DNA of 64,000 nucleotides from Terribacillus sp. FSL K6-0262. Lineage in GTDB: Bacteria; Bacillota; Bacilli; Bacillales; Amphibacillaceae. Location: NCBI RefSeq assembly GCF_037977385.1, contig NZ_CP150277.1:930001-994000 (forward strand), in the 5' to 3' direction. The position numbers and the translations under genes were made by a program. Below the pieces are notes generated by a model. The model was not told where the DNA came from. It ran no database searches and saw only the letters and a program-made list of their open reading frames with translations. This document shows, one piece after another, positions 39,932-48,876 of this stretch. Positions within the stretch are counted from its first letter, which is position 1. Each line of letters opens with the position of its first letter.

Positions 39932-41443
39932 TCAGCTGATGGTGGATCGCACTTTTTCTGCATTGTGTTCTTCGAAATAGGATTGAATGACAGCATGATC
40001 GGAATGCGGCACCGCTTCCCCTCTGACAAATTGGGCACCATTGATCTGGCCGCCTGTAAGCAGGACCATGTCACCTTCTTGACTGAGATCGAGTGCAAGA
40101 CGGATACCTTCCGTTCTCGTCCGTGCTGTCGACACATTATTCACTTCATCGGAAAACCCTTTGCAGACTGCAGCAATGATGGTGTCGGGATCATGAAACC
40201 CGGGGTGATCCACGGACACGACAATTTCATCTGCCCGTCCCTCGACTGTCTGTGCCATTTTAGGCATTTTCCCGAAATCACGAATGCCGACCCCCAAGAT
40301 CATGACGATCAAACGACGATGCGGAATCGTGTTCACGGCGTCCAATAGCTGATCCAATGCCGCCGGTGTATGGGCATAATCGAGAATGATCTTTCTATTA
40401 CCGTACTGCTCCATCACCTCAAAACGCCCTTCTGGACTTTCGATTGCAGCTAAAACATCCACAATCGCCTGCAAATCGAATCCGAGCTGGATTGCCGTCC
40501 CGACAGCCGCAAGCAGATTGGCAACATTATACTTCCCATAAATCGGTGCGTGAACCGCATAGCATTCCCCATCAGCATGAAGATCGAATTGTGTGCCATG
40601 CCTGTCCGTCCGCAGGTTCCGTGCCATTAAATCAGCTCCGCTGTGCCTGTCGAGGCTATAGGTCAATATCTTCCCCTCAAACATATCCAGGATATCGCGT
40701 GACATCTCATCATCGAGGTTCACGATTGCACAAGCTGCCTGCTGGAAAAGCATCAGCTTTGCACGCTTATATTTATCCATCGTTTTATGGAATTCCAAAT
40801 GCTCAGGCGATAGATTTGTATGAATGGCCACATCGAATGTCATCGCTGCAGTACGTTTCTGCTCCAAGGCAATCGATGTCGCCTCCATGACAACGGCCTT
40901 TTCCCCGACTGATTTCAGCTGTCTGAAAAGGGCATGCAAATCCGCGGATTCCGGCGTGGTGGGTGTGCTTTTGGAAAACTCCAGTCTTTCCTTTGATGTA
41001 AATATGCCGCATGTGCCAATGGAAGTGGTCGCAAACTGGAGCTGATTCAGCAGCGAACGGACGTATGCGGCTACGGTCGTCTTCCCATTGGTGCCAGTGA
41101 CAGCGATGGTCACAAGTTTCTTCCAAGCTTCCCCTGATAATAGGACTGCCATCTGCGCCATCGCCAGCCTGGCATCCTCCACTGCAAGGAATGTACAATC
41201 CTCATGCTCGCGATAATAGGATTTCAGCAAATCTTCATCTGTGCCGACGATGATGGAAGCACCCTTTGCAATGGCATCCTCGATAAAGGCATGCCCATCA
41301 TGATTTTCTCCCTTTACACAAATGAAAACATCATTCTTGTTCACATGACGGGAATCAAATCGGACAATATTGGCTATTGTACTGGAAGCACCGTAAATCC
41401 GTTTAAATTCCACTTTATGCTGTTTCATCAAATTGATAATCAT
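39932..41443 (-). CDS. MurE-like Mur ligase with a divergent specificity motif
   Basis: A 503-aa member of the UDP-MurNAc-peptide ligase family, nearest in form to MurE (UDP-MurNAc-L-Ala-D-Glu plus a diamino acid). The N-terminal UDP-binding domain is followed by the ATP site VTGTNGKTTVAAYVR (about residue 118), TPTTPES, the carbamylated-lysine region YKRAKLMLF and DYAHTPAALDQLL. The amino-acid motif, DNPR in DAP-type MurE and DNPA in lysine-type, is here DHPG (VVSVDHPGFHDP). The gene stands alone, not in a division/cell-wall cluster, so it is probably a second copy with different substrate. ATG 41443 has GGGGGT upstream. Confidence 0.82.
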   Translation of the reverse strand: MIINLMKQHKVEFKRIYGASSTIANIVRFDSRHVNKNDVFICVKGENHDGHAFIEDAIAKGASIIVGTDEDLLKSYYREHEDCTFLAVEDARLAMAQMAVLLSGEAWKKLVTIAVTGTNGKTTVAAYVRSLLNQLQFATTSIGTCGIFTSKERLEFSKSTPTTPESADLHALFRQLKSVGEKAVVMEATSIALEQKRTAAMTFDVAIHTNLSPEHLEFHKTMDKYKRAKLMLFQQAACAIVNLDDEMSRDILDMFEGKILTYSLDRHSGADLMARNLRTDRHGTQFDLHADGECYAVHAPIYGKYNVANLLAAVGTAIQLGFDLQAIVDVLAAIESPEGRFEVMEQYGNRKIILDYAHTPAALDQLLDAVNTIPHRRLIVMILGVGIRDFGKMPKMAQTVEGRADEIVVSVDHPGFHDPDTIIAAVCKGFSDEVNNVSTARTRTEGIRLALDLSQEGDMVLLTGGQINGAQFVRGEAVPHSDHAVIQSYFEEHNAEKVRSTIS

Positions 41444-41559
41444 GGCTACCCCCTGTATTTCCGCTCCAAGTGTTTTCTTCTTTTACCCTGAAGATGCAGC
41501 GGTTATACAGTCATCATGGAAATCATGATTCGGGAACTAGGTTATTCCAGATTAAACCA

Positions 41560-41588
41560 TTGATTACCTGGTTTATCCACTTTATAAT
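41560..41588 (+). promoter_or_regulatory. Sigma-A promoter of the FUSC-type gene
   Basis: TTGATT (41560-41565), 17 nt, then TATAAT (41583-41588), 33 nt before the GTG start. Confidence 0.75.
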
Positions 41589-41621
41589 GTAAACATGCTA
41601 CATCAAAGGTGTTGACGTAAA

Positions 41622-42674
41622 GTGAAGAAATCTTTTATCGGCAGCCGTGTCCTGAAGACGGGGATTGCTGTGTTTTTTACAGCACTAGTTTGTGAAGTAT
41701 TTAACATAACACCGGCATTTGCAGTCATCGCGGCCATCGTAACGATTGAGCCGACGATCCATGCCTCTATCCAAAAAGGTCTGATACGTCTGCCAGCCAG
41801 TATGGTCGGAGCAGGTTTCTCCGTCCTTTCGATCCATTTATTCGGTGCTTCTCCGCTGACCTACACGGCAGCGGCTTTTTTGACGATTTTGGTCTGCTAT
41901 AAACTGAAGCTGCATGCGGGCTTGATTGTTGCAACGATTACAGCAGTGGCCATGATCGATGTGGAGCATACGAGCCTTTGGGCTGATTTCTGGTCCCGTC
42001 TGGGCGGGAGCATCATCGGAATCATCATTTCCACACTCGTGAATATGCTCATCTTTCCGCCTGACTACTTAAAGAAATCACGTTCACAGCTGGACGTGGT
42101 CATCACACATACCAATCAGCTGTTACAAGCATTCGTGGATTCGAGAATCAAGCAAACTGGAGTGGACCAGCCGATTCAAAGCCTGACAGGATCCTTTCGC
42201 CGACTGACCGAGGAACGACTACTGCTGGAGCAGTACATAGAGCAGCAGGAGCGGGAAATGCGTTATCATTTTCCGAACTCGAAAGCGAAAGCACTGTTGG
42301 ATGAAGAGTCCGCTTTCGCTGAGAAATTGAAGCTTATCCATTATCATCTTTGGAATCTGATCCATGCTGGCCGAAGCGGCAAACCGCTGCATTGGAGTCC
42401 GAATCAGCGCCATCGTTTCATCGAAGCTGCAGAAGCTGTCCAGCTGAATCTGCAGCATTGGACGAAAGATGGCAGTCCGACAGACGGAAGGCAGTTCCGG
42501 GAATTGTTCAAGCTGTTCTGGAGCATAGACATGCCGAAAAATCCTGAGCACGGATACTTCCCGATTGAAAGCATCTACTTGTATGAGCTGCTGTCCATCC
42601 ATCAGCTCATCGAGAGCCAGCAATCCGAAAAACACCATATGCTTACACAAAAAGAGGCCATGCCATCTGATTGA
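41622..42674 (+). CDS. Aromatic acid exporter family (FUSC/DUF939-like) membrane protein
   Basis: A 350-aa protein with about five membrane segments in residues 1-140 (TGIAVFFTALVCEVF, FAVIAAIVTIEPTIHASIQKGL, and so on) followed by a long cytoplasmic helical domain of about 200 residues. This is the layout of the small FUSC/ArAE_1 proteins (B. subtilis YqjA/YgaE-like). The start is GTG 41622 with AGGTG about 10 nt upstream. It is divergent from the MurE-like gene. Exported substrate not known. Confidence 0.78.
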   Translation: MKKSFIGSRVLKTGIAVFFTALVCEVFNITPAFAVIAAIVTIEPTIHASIQKGLIRLPASMVGAGFSVLSIHLFGASPLTYTAAAFLTILVCYKLKLHAGLIVATITAVAMIDVEHTSLWADFWSRLGGSIIGIIISTLVNMLIFPPDYLKKSRSQLDVVITHTNQLLQAFVDSRIKQTGVDQPIQSLTGSFRRLTEERLLLEQYIEQQEREMRYHFPNSKAKALLDEESAFAEKLKLIHYHLWNLIHAGRSGKPLHWSPNQRHRFIEAAEAVQLNLQHWTKDGSPTDGRQFRELFKLFWSIDMPKNPEHGYFPIESIYLYELLSIHQLIESQQSEKHHMLTQKEAMPSD

Positions 42675-42688
42675 TGGCATGGCCTCTT
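42652..42688. terminator. Hairpin at the end of the FUSC-type gene
   Basis: A perfect 16-bp inverted repeat (AAGAGGCCATGCCATC and its complement) with a 5-nt loop surrounds the stop codon. The tail is only TATATT on the plus strand, so it may act as a terminator for either convergent gene or as an mRNA stabiliser. Confidence 0.6.
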
Positions 42689-42770
42689 GGTATATTGGGA
42701 TAATTTCAATATGTATTCAAGGAATTGATATACTGAATAGCAAGCAATTTTGCTTACGTACTTCTATGAA

Positions 42771-43574
42771 TCATCTCTTCACGATCGGGTACTCCAGCCA
42801 AGAACCATCTTTCTTCTTTTCGTAGCCAGAGTATGATTTTTTATTAGCATCATACTTTAATAAAGGAATGATGTTACTTTTCACGGTTTCCCCATCTATA
42901 TAAAAATGACTCGATTTATCCCAAAAAACTCTTCCCAGATAACTTTTGTCATCCGCAACCTCTGCAGTCGATACATGACCTGCAATGATATCTTTCATGA
43001 AAATACCTGTTTCTGCAGGATATTTCCAAAAGAATTCATTCGTCCTCGTTGCTTGCTTCCAATCTTCTTCCTCACAGATACCAGCATGAACATATATTTG
43101 ATTTTCGGTTTCGTAATACGGAAGCCGTCTATTTTTTTCAGAGAGCCAATTCAACAGCTCTCCATGCTTCTCTTTTAGCATTTGTACCATATAGTGACTT
43201 ATTTCATAGTAAGAGCCTTTTGTCATCACTGGCTGTTTTTCCATCATTTCAAACTGTTCTCCGGAAAAGAAGCTTTTGATCGTAAATAAGTTAAAATCGT
43301 GTGCAAGCCATTTTGACTTATCGTCCAGTGTTGTATACCAGTCAATGAACATTTTTTCATGGTTGCCCAATAATGTGATAACTTGTTTTGGATACTTTTC
43401 CTCCAAATGTTTGATATGGTAAAGCACCTGGCAGCTGTCTGCACCGCCATCAACATAATCTCCCAAAAGTATCAATTTATTTTCCTCACCGGCATCCAAA
43501 TCAACTAAATGCAGCGTATCCATCATTGCTTCGTAACATCCATGAATGTCACTCATTGCATATAGCTTTGGCAC
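42771..43574 (-). CDS. Calcineurin-like metallophosphoesterase (PPP family)
   Basis: A 267-aa dinuclear-metal phosphatase. The PPP motifs are present in order: SDIHGCYEAM (about residues 8-17), LLGDYVDGGADS (35-46), LLGNHEKMF and AGHVSTAE, with YVHAGICEEE. It belongs to the bacterial Ser/Thr phosphatase/diadenosine tetraphosphatase-like group; the substrate cannot be assigned. GTG 43574 is preferred because GGGGG lies 7 nt upstream. It follows guaA on the same strand, but a terminator intervenes. Confidence 0.85.
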   Translation of the reverse strand: MPKLYAMSDIHGCYEAMMDTLHLVDLDAGEENKLILLGDYVDGGADSCQVLYHIKHLEEKYPKQVITLLGNHEKMFIDWYTTLDDKSKWLAHDFNLFTIKSFFSGEQFEMMEKQPVMTKGSYYEISHYMVQMLKEKHGELLNWLSEKNRRLPYYETENQIYVHAGICEEEDWKQATRTNEFFWKYPAETGIFMKDIIAGHVSTAEVADDKSYLGRVFWDKSSHFYIDGETVKSNIIPLLKYDANKKSYSGYEKKKDGSWLEYPIVKR

Positions 43575-43591
43575 TTGCACTCCCCCTTCAT

Positions 43592-43650
43592 AAAAAAACA
43601 AGCCTATTTTATAGATTCTCCTTTAAAAAGAACTCTGTAAAATAGGCTTT
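43592..43650 (-). terminator. Terminator after guaA, with a large loop
   Basis: A perfect 12-bp inverted repeat AAGCCTATTTTA / TAAAATAGGCTT separated by about 26 nt, followed on the minus strand by GTTTTTTTAT, lies 28 nt past the guaA stop. The loop contains AAAGGAG. It sits directly before the phosphoesterase start, so it could also work as a leader attenuator. Confidence 0.75.
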
Positions 43651-43677
43651 GATTTCAGTATATATTATTTGGGCTTT

Positions 43678-45216
43678 TTATTCCCACTCAATAGTCGCAG
43701 GCGGCTTGCTTGTAATGTCATACACGACGCGGTTCACATGATTCACTTCGTTGACGAAACGTACAGAAATACGTTCCAACACATCCCAAGGGATACGTGC
43801 CCAGTCGGATGTCATACCGTCGATGGAAGTTACGGCACGGATGCCAAGCGTGTAGTCATACGTACGGGCATCGCCCATCACGCCGACGCTCTTGAAGCCT
43901 GGAAGTACAGTGAAGTACTGCCAAATGTCTCGATCAAGACCAGCTTTTGCGATTTCCTCTTGCAGGATAGCATCGGATTCACGTACAATTTCAAGCTTCT
44001 CTTCCGTGATTTCACCGATTACACGGATTGCCAGACCTGGTCCCGGGAAAGGCTGGCGATGCACGATTGCATCCGGCAAGCCAAGCTGTGTTCCAAGCTC
44101 ACGTACTTCATCCTTGAACAATGTTTTCAGCGGCTCGATCAATTCAAACTGCATGTCTTCAGGCAGTCCGCCCACATTGTGGTGGGATTTGATCGTCTGT
44201 GCCGTTTCCGTCCCGCTCTCCACGATATCCGTATAAAGCGTGCCTTGTGCAAGGAAGTCCATGTTTTCAAGCTTGGAAGCTTCATCATCAAATACATAGA
44301 TGAATTCATTACCGATGATTTTCCGTTTTTGCTCCGGATCGGAAACACCTTCCAGCTTACTTAGGAAACGATCCTGTGCATGCACGGCAATCAGGTTGAT
44401 TTTGAATTCATCACGGAAAGTTTTCTCGACCATTGCACCTTCATTTTTACGCAGCAAACCGTGATCGACGAAGATACAAGTCAGCTGATCGCCGATTGCT
44501 TTATGGATAAGGGCAGCTACTACAGAGGAGTCCACTCCGCCGCTCAATGCACATAGTACATTGCGGTCACCGACTTGCTGACGGATTTTTTCGGTCTCCA
44601 TCTCGATGAAGTTTTCCATTGTCCAATCCGCTTTTGCATGACAGACGTCAAAAACGAACTGCTTGAGCAAATGATTGCCGTACTCGGAATGACGTACTTC
44701 AGGATGGTACTGCACACCGTAAAGATTGCGCTCTTTATTGCTGATTGCCGCAACTGGGGTGGACGGGCTTGTTGCATCTACGCTGAAGCCTGGTGCTGGG
44801 TCCAATACTTTATCGCCATGACTCATCCAAACAAGCTGTTTTTCCGGTGAGTCTTTGTAGATGACGGAAGGGTTTGTCAGCGTGATTTCCGCGCGGCCGT
44901 ATTCCCGGCTGTCAGCACGCTGGACATTTCCGCCGAAATGCTGTGTCATCAGCTGCATACCGTAACAGATTCCCAATACCGGGATGCCAAGTTCGAAGAT
45001 TTCTTCATCACAGCGGAAGCTGTTTTCATCATATACACTATGCGGTCCGCCGGAAAGGATGATTCCTTTCGGGTTCATCTTACGGATCTCATCTGCTGTC
45101 AGCTTGTGGGAATGCAGTTCGCTGTATACACCGAACTCCCGGATCCTTCTTGTGATCAATTGATTGTACTGGCTGCCAAAGTCCAGTACCAATATCATAT
45201 CTGTATCGATATCCAA
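43678..45216 (-). CDS. guaA: GMP synthase (glutamine-hydrolysing)
   Basis: Converts XMP to GMP with glutamine and ATP. It is 512 aa: class I glutaminase domain with [21 protein letters not shown] and nucleophile cysteine in [13 protein letters not shown]-loop ATP pyrophosphatase domain with [14 protein letters not shown], and the C-terminal dimerisation domain with [15 protein letters not shown]. The start is TTG 45216: AAGGAG is 9 nt upstream and the length matches family members; ATG 45198 would have no site. It follows yebA as in B. subtilis and has its own promoter and a structured leader. Confidence 0.97.
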   Translation of the reverse strand: MDIDTDMILVLDFGSQYNQLITRRIREFGVYSELHSHKLTADEIRKMNPKGIILSGGPHSVYDENSFRCDEEIFELGIPVLGICYGMQLMTQHFGGNVQRADSREYGRAEITLTNPSVIYKDSPEKQLVWMSHGDKVLDPAPGFSVDATSPSTPVAAISNKERNLYGVQYHPEVRHSEYGNHLLKQFVFDVCHAKADWTMENFIEMETEKIRQQVGDRNVLCALSGGVDSSVVAALIHKAIGDQLTCIFVDHGLLRKNEGAMVEKTFRDEFKINLIAVHAQDRFLSKLEGVSDPEQKRKIIGNEFIYVFDDEASKLENMDFLAQGTLYTDIVESGTETAQTIKSHHNVGGLPEDMQFELIEPLKTLFKDEVRELGTQLGLPDAIVHRQPFPGPGLAIRVIGEITEEKLEIVRESDAILQEEIAKAGLDRDIWQYFTVLPGFKSVGVMGDARTYDYTLGIRAVTSIDGMTSDWARIPWDVLERISVRFVNEVNHVNRVVYDITSKPPATIEWE

Positions 45217-45294
45217 AGTCTGTCCACTCCTTCTTTGTTCTCTAGATATAAGCAGGTCGGGTGCAAGCACCACATTTTACCTTTATCACGTCAT

Positions 45295-45343
45295 GAAAAA
45301 AACAGAAGCTGAATCCGCGCCGTGTTTCAAGGCGGAATCCAGC
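45295..45343 (-). terminator. Attenuator-like terminator in the guaA leader
   Basis: On the minus strand, GCTGGATTCCGCC pairs (with bulges) with GGCGCGGATTCAGC around TTGAAACAC, followed by TTCTGTTTTTTTC. It lies 79 nt upstream of the guaA start, inside its own transcript. Confidence 0.8.
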
Positions 45344-45357
45344 AAAGTAACGTAGTC

Positions 45358-45420
45358 GGCTCAAGCCTTCAATGGATGTCGGCAGCAGCTTGCCGCGTCT
45401 ATCTGAAGGTGCTTATTGCC
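45358..45420 (-). promoter_or_regulatory. Structured guaA leader element of unknown class
   Basis: The first roughly 60 nt of the guaA transcript can fold compactly: GGC/GCC and AAG/CTT outside, CCTTCA/TGAAGG next, then an internal loop (GATAGAC opposite GACATCCAT), capped by CGGCA/TGCCG with loop AGCTGC. It does not match the purine, PRPP, ZTP, T-box or other riboswitch cores I can recall. A terminator follows. Confidence 0.5.
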
Positions 45421-45424
45421 TCTT

Positions 45425-45453
45425 ATTCTATCAATGTGCCTAAAATGGGTCAA
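45425..45453 (-). promoter_or_regulatory. Sigma-A promoter of guaA
   Basis: TTGACC (45448-45453), 17 nt, then TAGAAT (45425-45430) on the minus strand. The -35 overlaps the stop codon of yebA, about 210 nt before the guaA start. Confidence 0.8.
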
Positions 45454-47639
45454 GATGTCGCTTGTTTAATTAAATTTTCCCACAATTCGACAGCGTTTAT
45501 CCACGCCTGGGCACTTTTTTCGTTCCGATATAATATTCGTTCATATTCGGCGGTCAGCTCGGACATATGCTTATTGCCGAACTCTTTATCGATGATCTGT
45601 GCATATTCTCTCAGCGTTTGACTTGAAGGACGGCTGAAACCTTTATGCGACAGCAGGCGCAGCAAATAACGATAAGCCTTTCCGAATGTTTCCTCGGACT
45701 GCTCCTTTCGATATTTCCGTACGTAATAGGCAGTCAGCCATCTATAACGAGTCAGATATAGGATAATTGCCAAAAGCAGCACCACGATGGACGGAATGAT
45801 CCAATACAGCGGATGAAAATCAGAGGAAGCCGCCGTCTGATTATCCTGCACAGGCGCTTCTTCCTGCTCCTCCGGCTGTTCTGGAGCCGGCTCTGGATCC
45901 TCCTGTTCAGGCGTTTCTGGTTCTGTTTCCGGCGTTTCACTTGCAGTCTCTTCCTCACTGACGAATTCCGCAGGGTTAGTGAACCCTTGTGTCGGCTCAA
46001 ACGGAACCCAGCCTGTATCCGGGAAATATACTTCCACCCAGGAATGAGCATTGGCATTTGTGACCATATAGGTTGTCATGCCATCAGGAGTGGTGAAATT
46101 CGGATTGGACGCAGCCTGTCCCTCGGTAAAGCCTTTCACCCAGCGGGCGGGGATATCCGCAGCCCGCAGGAGGACGACCATCGCAGATGAGAAGTTATCG
46201 CAATATCCGATTTTGCTTTCGAATAGGAACTGATCGACATAATCCTGATCCTCTTCCGGGACCGGGATATCCTGCGTCCGGTATTGGAAGCCATTCTGGT
46301 TGAAATATTGCTCGACAGCTTTTGCCTTATCATAACGTGTATCGCCGGCAGCAGTGATTTCATCTGCCAAATCACGTACGCGCTCCGGCAGATTTTCAGG
46401 CAGCTGGGTATAGCGGTAATGGGTATTCGCATCATCCATCCCGGAATCATTGCGCAGGTCCTCGAGATTATATTGCGGTTCCTCGAATGCTATTGTGTAA
46501 TTTTCCTCTGGATATTGAGCCCGATTGAACGTCTCCACGACACCGAAATCGGGATCCACCGCAGCAGCAACCGGGTCGCTGAAGAATGTCTGCACGCCGT
46601 AAGGATACACAAGCCTGTCCAGCACTTGATTGGGGCTCGGAAGAATGACGGCTTCCCGAGCCTCTGTCGCTACATTCCCGGTGTAAAGATCGATGCCGAC
46701 CGGTTCCCCGCTCTGGAAATTTTCTGGTTCCGCTTCCCTTGAACGTTCCCAGCCTTTTCCTGTATACACATCTTTACTATCCACTCTCCAATAACCACTG
46801 GCTTCTGTCGATGCCCAGAACGCGATTGTGTTATCTTGTTCGAATGGACCGCCCAGTCGGGAATCATCCTCCCCGTACCCGACTTTTTTGATACCGCCTT
46901 CCCCTTCCTTTTCCTCGTTGCTATTTGACATGGTCTGGATGAATGGAACTGGATCTGCCCATTGCGGCGGCAGTTTCGGCGCTGCATATCCAACTGCTGC
47001 CGAAACTGCAAGTATGACCAGGAGCGGGACGGTCCACAGCAGCAATTGCTTTGGAAACTGTTTCTTTTCCCCTCCCTGATAAAGCCTCGCAAACGCAGAG
47101 ATACCCATCGCAAAAAAGCTGATCAGAAAGACACGGACGACGGCTTCGCTGCCATCGTATGGTGTGAAAGTATCCAGTATCCCGATATAAAGGAATGTCA
47201 TGATGATGAAGAAGAAAATACGGTTGGCAACGATGAACCAGTAATAAAGCAGATAGCTCATCAGCCATAGCAGGATCAAAAACAGCAAGGTCCTGAAAAA
47301 CGGCGTAAGCGATGCAAATTCGCCAGTAAACAGCAATTGCAGATTTGCAGGGAGTTCTGTCCGGATGAACGATAGCCAGCCTCCCGCAATCAGGTTTTCT
47401 TCCATCACGGATACTTGCAGGACGATCATCAAAGCGGCAAGCTTCAGCACGAAACGTAGCCACCAGGGCATCCTGATAGCCGACAGTATGAAACAGCTCG
47501 CAGTGAAAAGGATGAAGATCGGCAAATTGCCTGTATCGCTGATCTCATCCAATGGCCGGAGCCATTCCCAGAACAAGAGGAACCCGCATACATATATCAC
47601 ATAGCGGATCCATAGCATCGGCCGGGCTCTCTTACGCAT
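45450..47639 (-). CDS. yebA: Transglutaminase-domain membrane protein (YebA, TgpA-like)
   Basis: A 729-aa protein with about six membrane segments in residues 1-200 (DUF3488 part), an extracytoplasmic transglutaminase-like domain, a Glu/Pro-rich linker (about 550-600) and a last membrane helix (WIIPSIVVLLLAIILYL) before a cytoplasmic DUF4129-type tail. The papain-like triad is visible: Cys in IGYCDNFSSAM, His in NANAHSWVEVYF, Asp in PDTGWVPFEP. ATG 47639 has GGAGGTG 7 nt upstream and overlaps yeaD by 8 nt. It is co-transcribed with the MoxR ATPase and DUF58 genes, a widespread set. Substrate unknown. Confidence 0.93.
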   Translation of the reverse strand: MRKRARPMLWIRYVIYVCGFLLFWEWLRPLDEISDTGNLPIFILFTASCFILSAIRMPWWLRFVLKLAALMIVLQVSVMEENLIAGGWLSFIRTELPANLQLLFTGEFASLTPFFRTLLFLILLWLMSYLLYYWFIVANRIFFFIIMTFLYIGILDTFTPYDGSEAVVRVFLISFFAMGISAFARLYQGGEKKQFPKQLLLWTVPLLVILAVSAAVGYAAPKLPPQWADPVPFIQTMSNSNEEKEGEGGIKKVGYGEDDSRLGGPFEQDNTIAFWASTEASGYWRVDSKDVYTGKGWERSREAEPENFQSGEPVGIDLYTGNVATEAREAVILPSPNQVLDRLVYPYGVQTFFSDPVAAAVDPDFGVVETFNRAQYPEENYTIAFEEPQYNLEDLRNDSGMDDANTHYRYTQLPENLPERVRDLADEITAAGDTRYDKAKAVEQYFNQNGFQYRTQDIPVPEEDQDYVDQFLFESKIGYCDNFSSAMVVLLRAADIPARWVKGFTEGQAASNPNFTTPDGMTTYMVTNANAHSWVEVYFPDTGWVPFEPTQGFTNPAEFVSEEETASETPETEPETPEQEDPEPAPEQPEEQEEAPVQDNQTAASSDFHPLYWIIPSIVVLLLAIILYLTRYRWLTAYYVRKYRKEQSEETFGKAYRYLLRLLSHKGFSRPSSQTLREYAQIIDKEFGNKHMSELTAEYERILYRNEKSAQAWINAVELWENLIKQATS

Positions 47640-48876
47640 TACGCTGCACCTCCGTTCGGGCAGTTTTTTGTACGGGATGGATATCCATCTGATGACCAAG
47701 CTGGCGGACTCCCTGCAAAAGGTTTTTCTCCTTTGTTCCAAGTTCCGCATGAGAGCAGATGTATAAAACCGTCAATACATAGCCGGTTTGTCTTAGCTTG
47801 CGCAGCAATGGCAGATCCCTGCTATCCAGATCGGTTGTCACATAGTAAACAGTCGAGCCCTTCGGCTGCTTTGACAGCTCTGCCGCCAATGCATGGAGAT
47901 GCGGCCGCCCCACCTCCCGGCTCACGGTAGTCAAATAGTGCTGCACGCGCTGCAGCTGGGCGCTGCCCATTGTTGCCGGCAGCCATTTAGCGTCATGGCC
48001 GAGGCTCATGAAGCCGACTTGTTCATTTCTTTTTTTCAGCTTCCGATAGACAGAAAAGGCAATGACAACTGCATATTCAAAGAGATCTTCGGCCTGCCGA
48101 TCCACTCTTCTGTCCAATGCGACAAGCACGTCCGCGCTCTTTTCCTGCTCGAATTCCTTCGTCATCATATCCTGCTTCCTTGCTGATGCTTTCCAGTCGA
48201 TCCAGCTGAATCGGTCTCCCGGCGTGTACTCCCGGATTCCAGAAACGACGCTCGTCTGCTTCGAACGCGGTGCATACGCAATAGCCGCCCCTTCCTCAAA
48301 CACACTATTCGGATTGCCGACTGTCATCTCCCTTTCAGCTGGATAGACATGAAGCTGCTGACTGATATCGAATACCGCTTCTTTTTCGATCAGCTGAAAT
48401 GGATCACCAGTACGCAGACGAATCTGATGGAAGCTGTGCTCCCCCCGAGGGAGCCTGTCCAGGACATATTGGATACGCAGATGTCTGCGGAAGCCCGGAA
48501 ACAGGATATGCTGCTTTAGCTGCCTCGATTCAGCAGCCCGCAATGTTCCATCCGGTCTGCTCATTTTCAGCAAAGTCTTGTCAAATAAATCTTCAATTTG
48601 TAAATACACAAGCGGAAATGGCAAACCTCGAGACAGTGTGATTTCGACAGTCACTTCCCCGCCGCTTTTGACATAGTACTTGGAGAACGACCTTTCCACC
48701 CTCCAGCCGTCAAGGGGGTATGCCAGCACAAGCAGCACATATAACAAAATAGGTACGTAAGCATAAAACAAGAACCAGCTGACAAAGCCACCTTGAAACA
48801 TGCTGTAACAAAACAGGATGATGGCCAGCAAAAAAATGCTCACCAGCTTAAAGGCAAAGCGCAGCTTATCTTTCAT
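47632..48876 (-). CDS. yeaD: DUF58 domain protein (YeaD)
   Basis: A 414-aa protein with two N-terminal membrane helices (about residues 7-25 and 27-47), a beta-rich middle domain and a C-terminal DUF58 domain with a vWA-like fold; GDRFSWIDWKASARK is the DUF58 signature and VLVALDRRVD the MIDAS-like strand. ATG 48876 has GAAGGA 8 nt upstream and overlaps yeaC by 11 nt. Such proteins work with the neighbouring MoxR ATPase, perhaps as its substrate adaptor. Confidence 0.92.
   Translation of the reverse strand: MKDKLRFAFKLVSIFLLAIILFCYSMFQGGFVSWFLFYAYVPILLYVLLVLAYPLDGWRVERSFSKYYVKSGGEVTVEITLSRGLPFPLVYLQIEDLFDKTLLKMSRPDGTLRAAESRQLKQHILFPGFRRHLRIQYVLDRLPRGEHSFHQIRLRTGDPFQLIEKEAVFDISQQLHVYPAEREMTVGNPNSVFEEGAAIAYAPRSKQTSVVSGIREYTPGDRFSWIDWKASARKQDMMTKEFEQEKSADVLVALDRRVDRQAEDLFEYAVVIAFSVYRKLKKRNEQVGFMSLGHDAKWLPATMGSAQLQRVQHYLTTVSREVGRPHLHALAAELSKQPKGSTVYYVTTDLDSRDLPLLRKLRQTGYVLTVLYICSHAELGTKEKNLLQGVRQLGHQMDIHPVQKTARTEVQRNA

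Noticed and set aside
42652..42688. Transposon terminal repeat at the end of the FUSC-type gene
   Set aside because: It is a single hairpin with a 5-nt loop around a stop codon, with no transposase or partner repeat; a transcript-end hairpin explains it.
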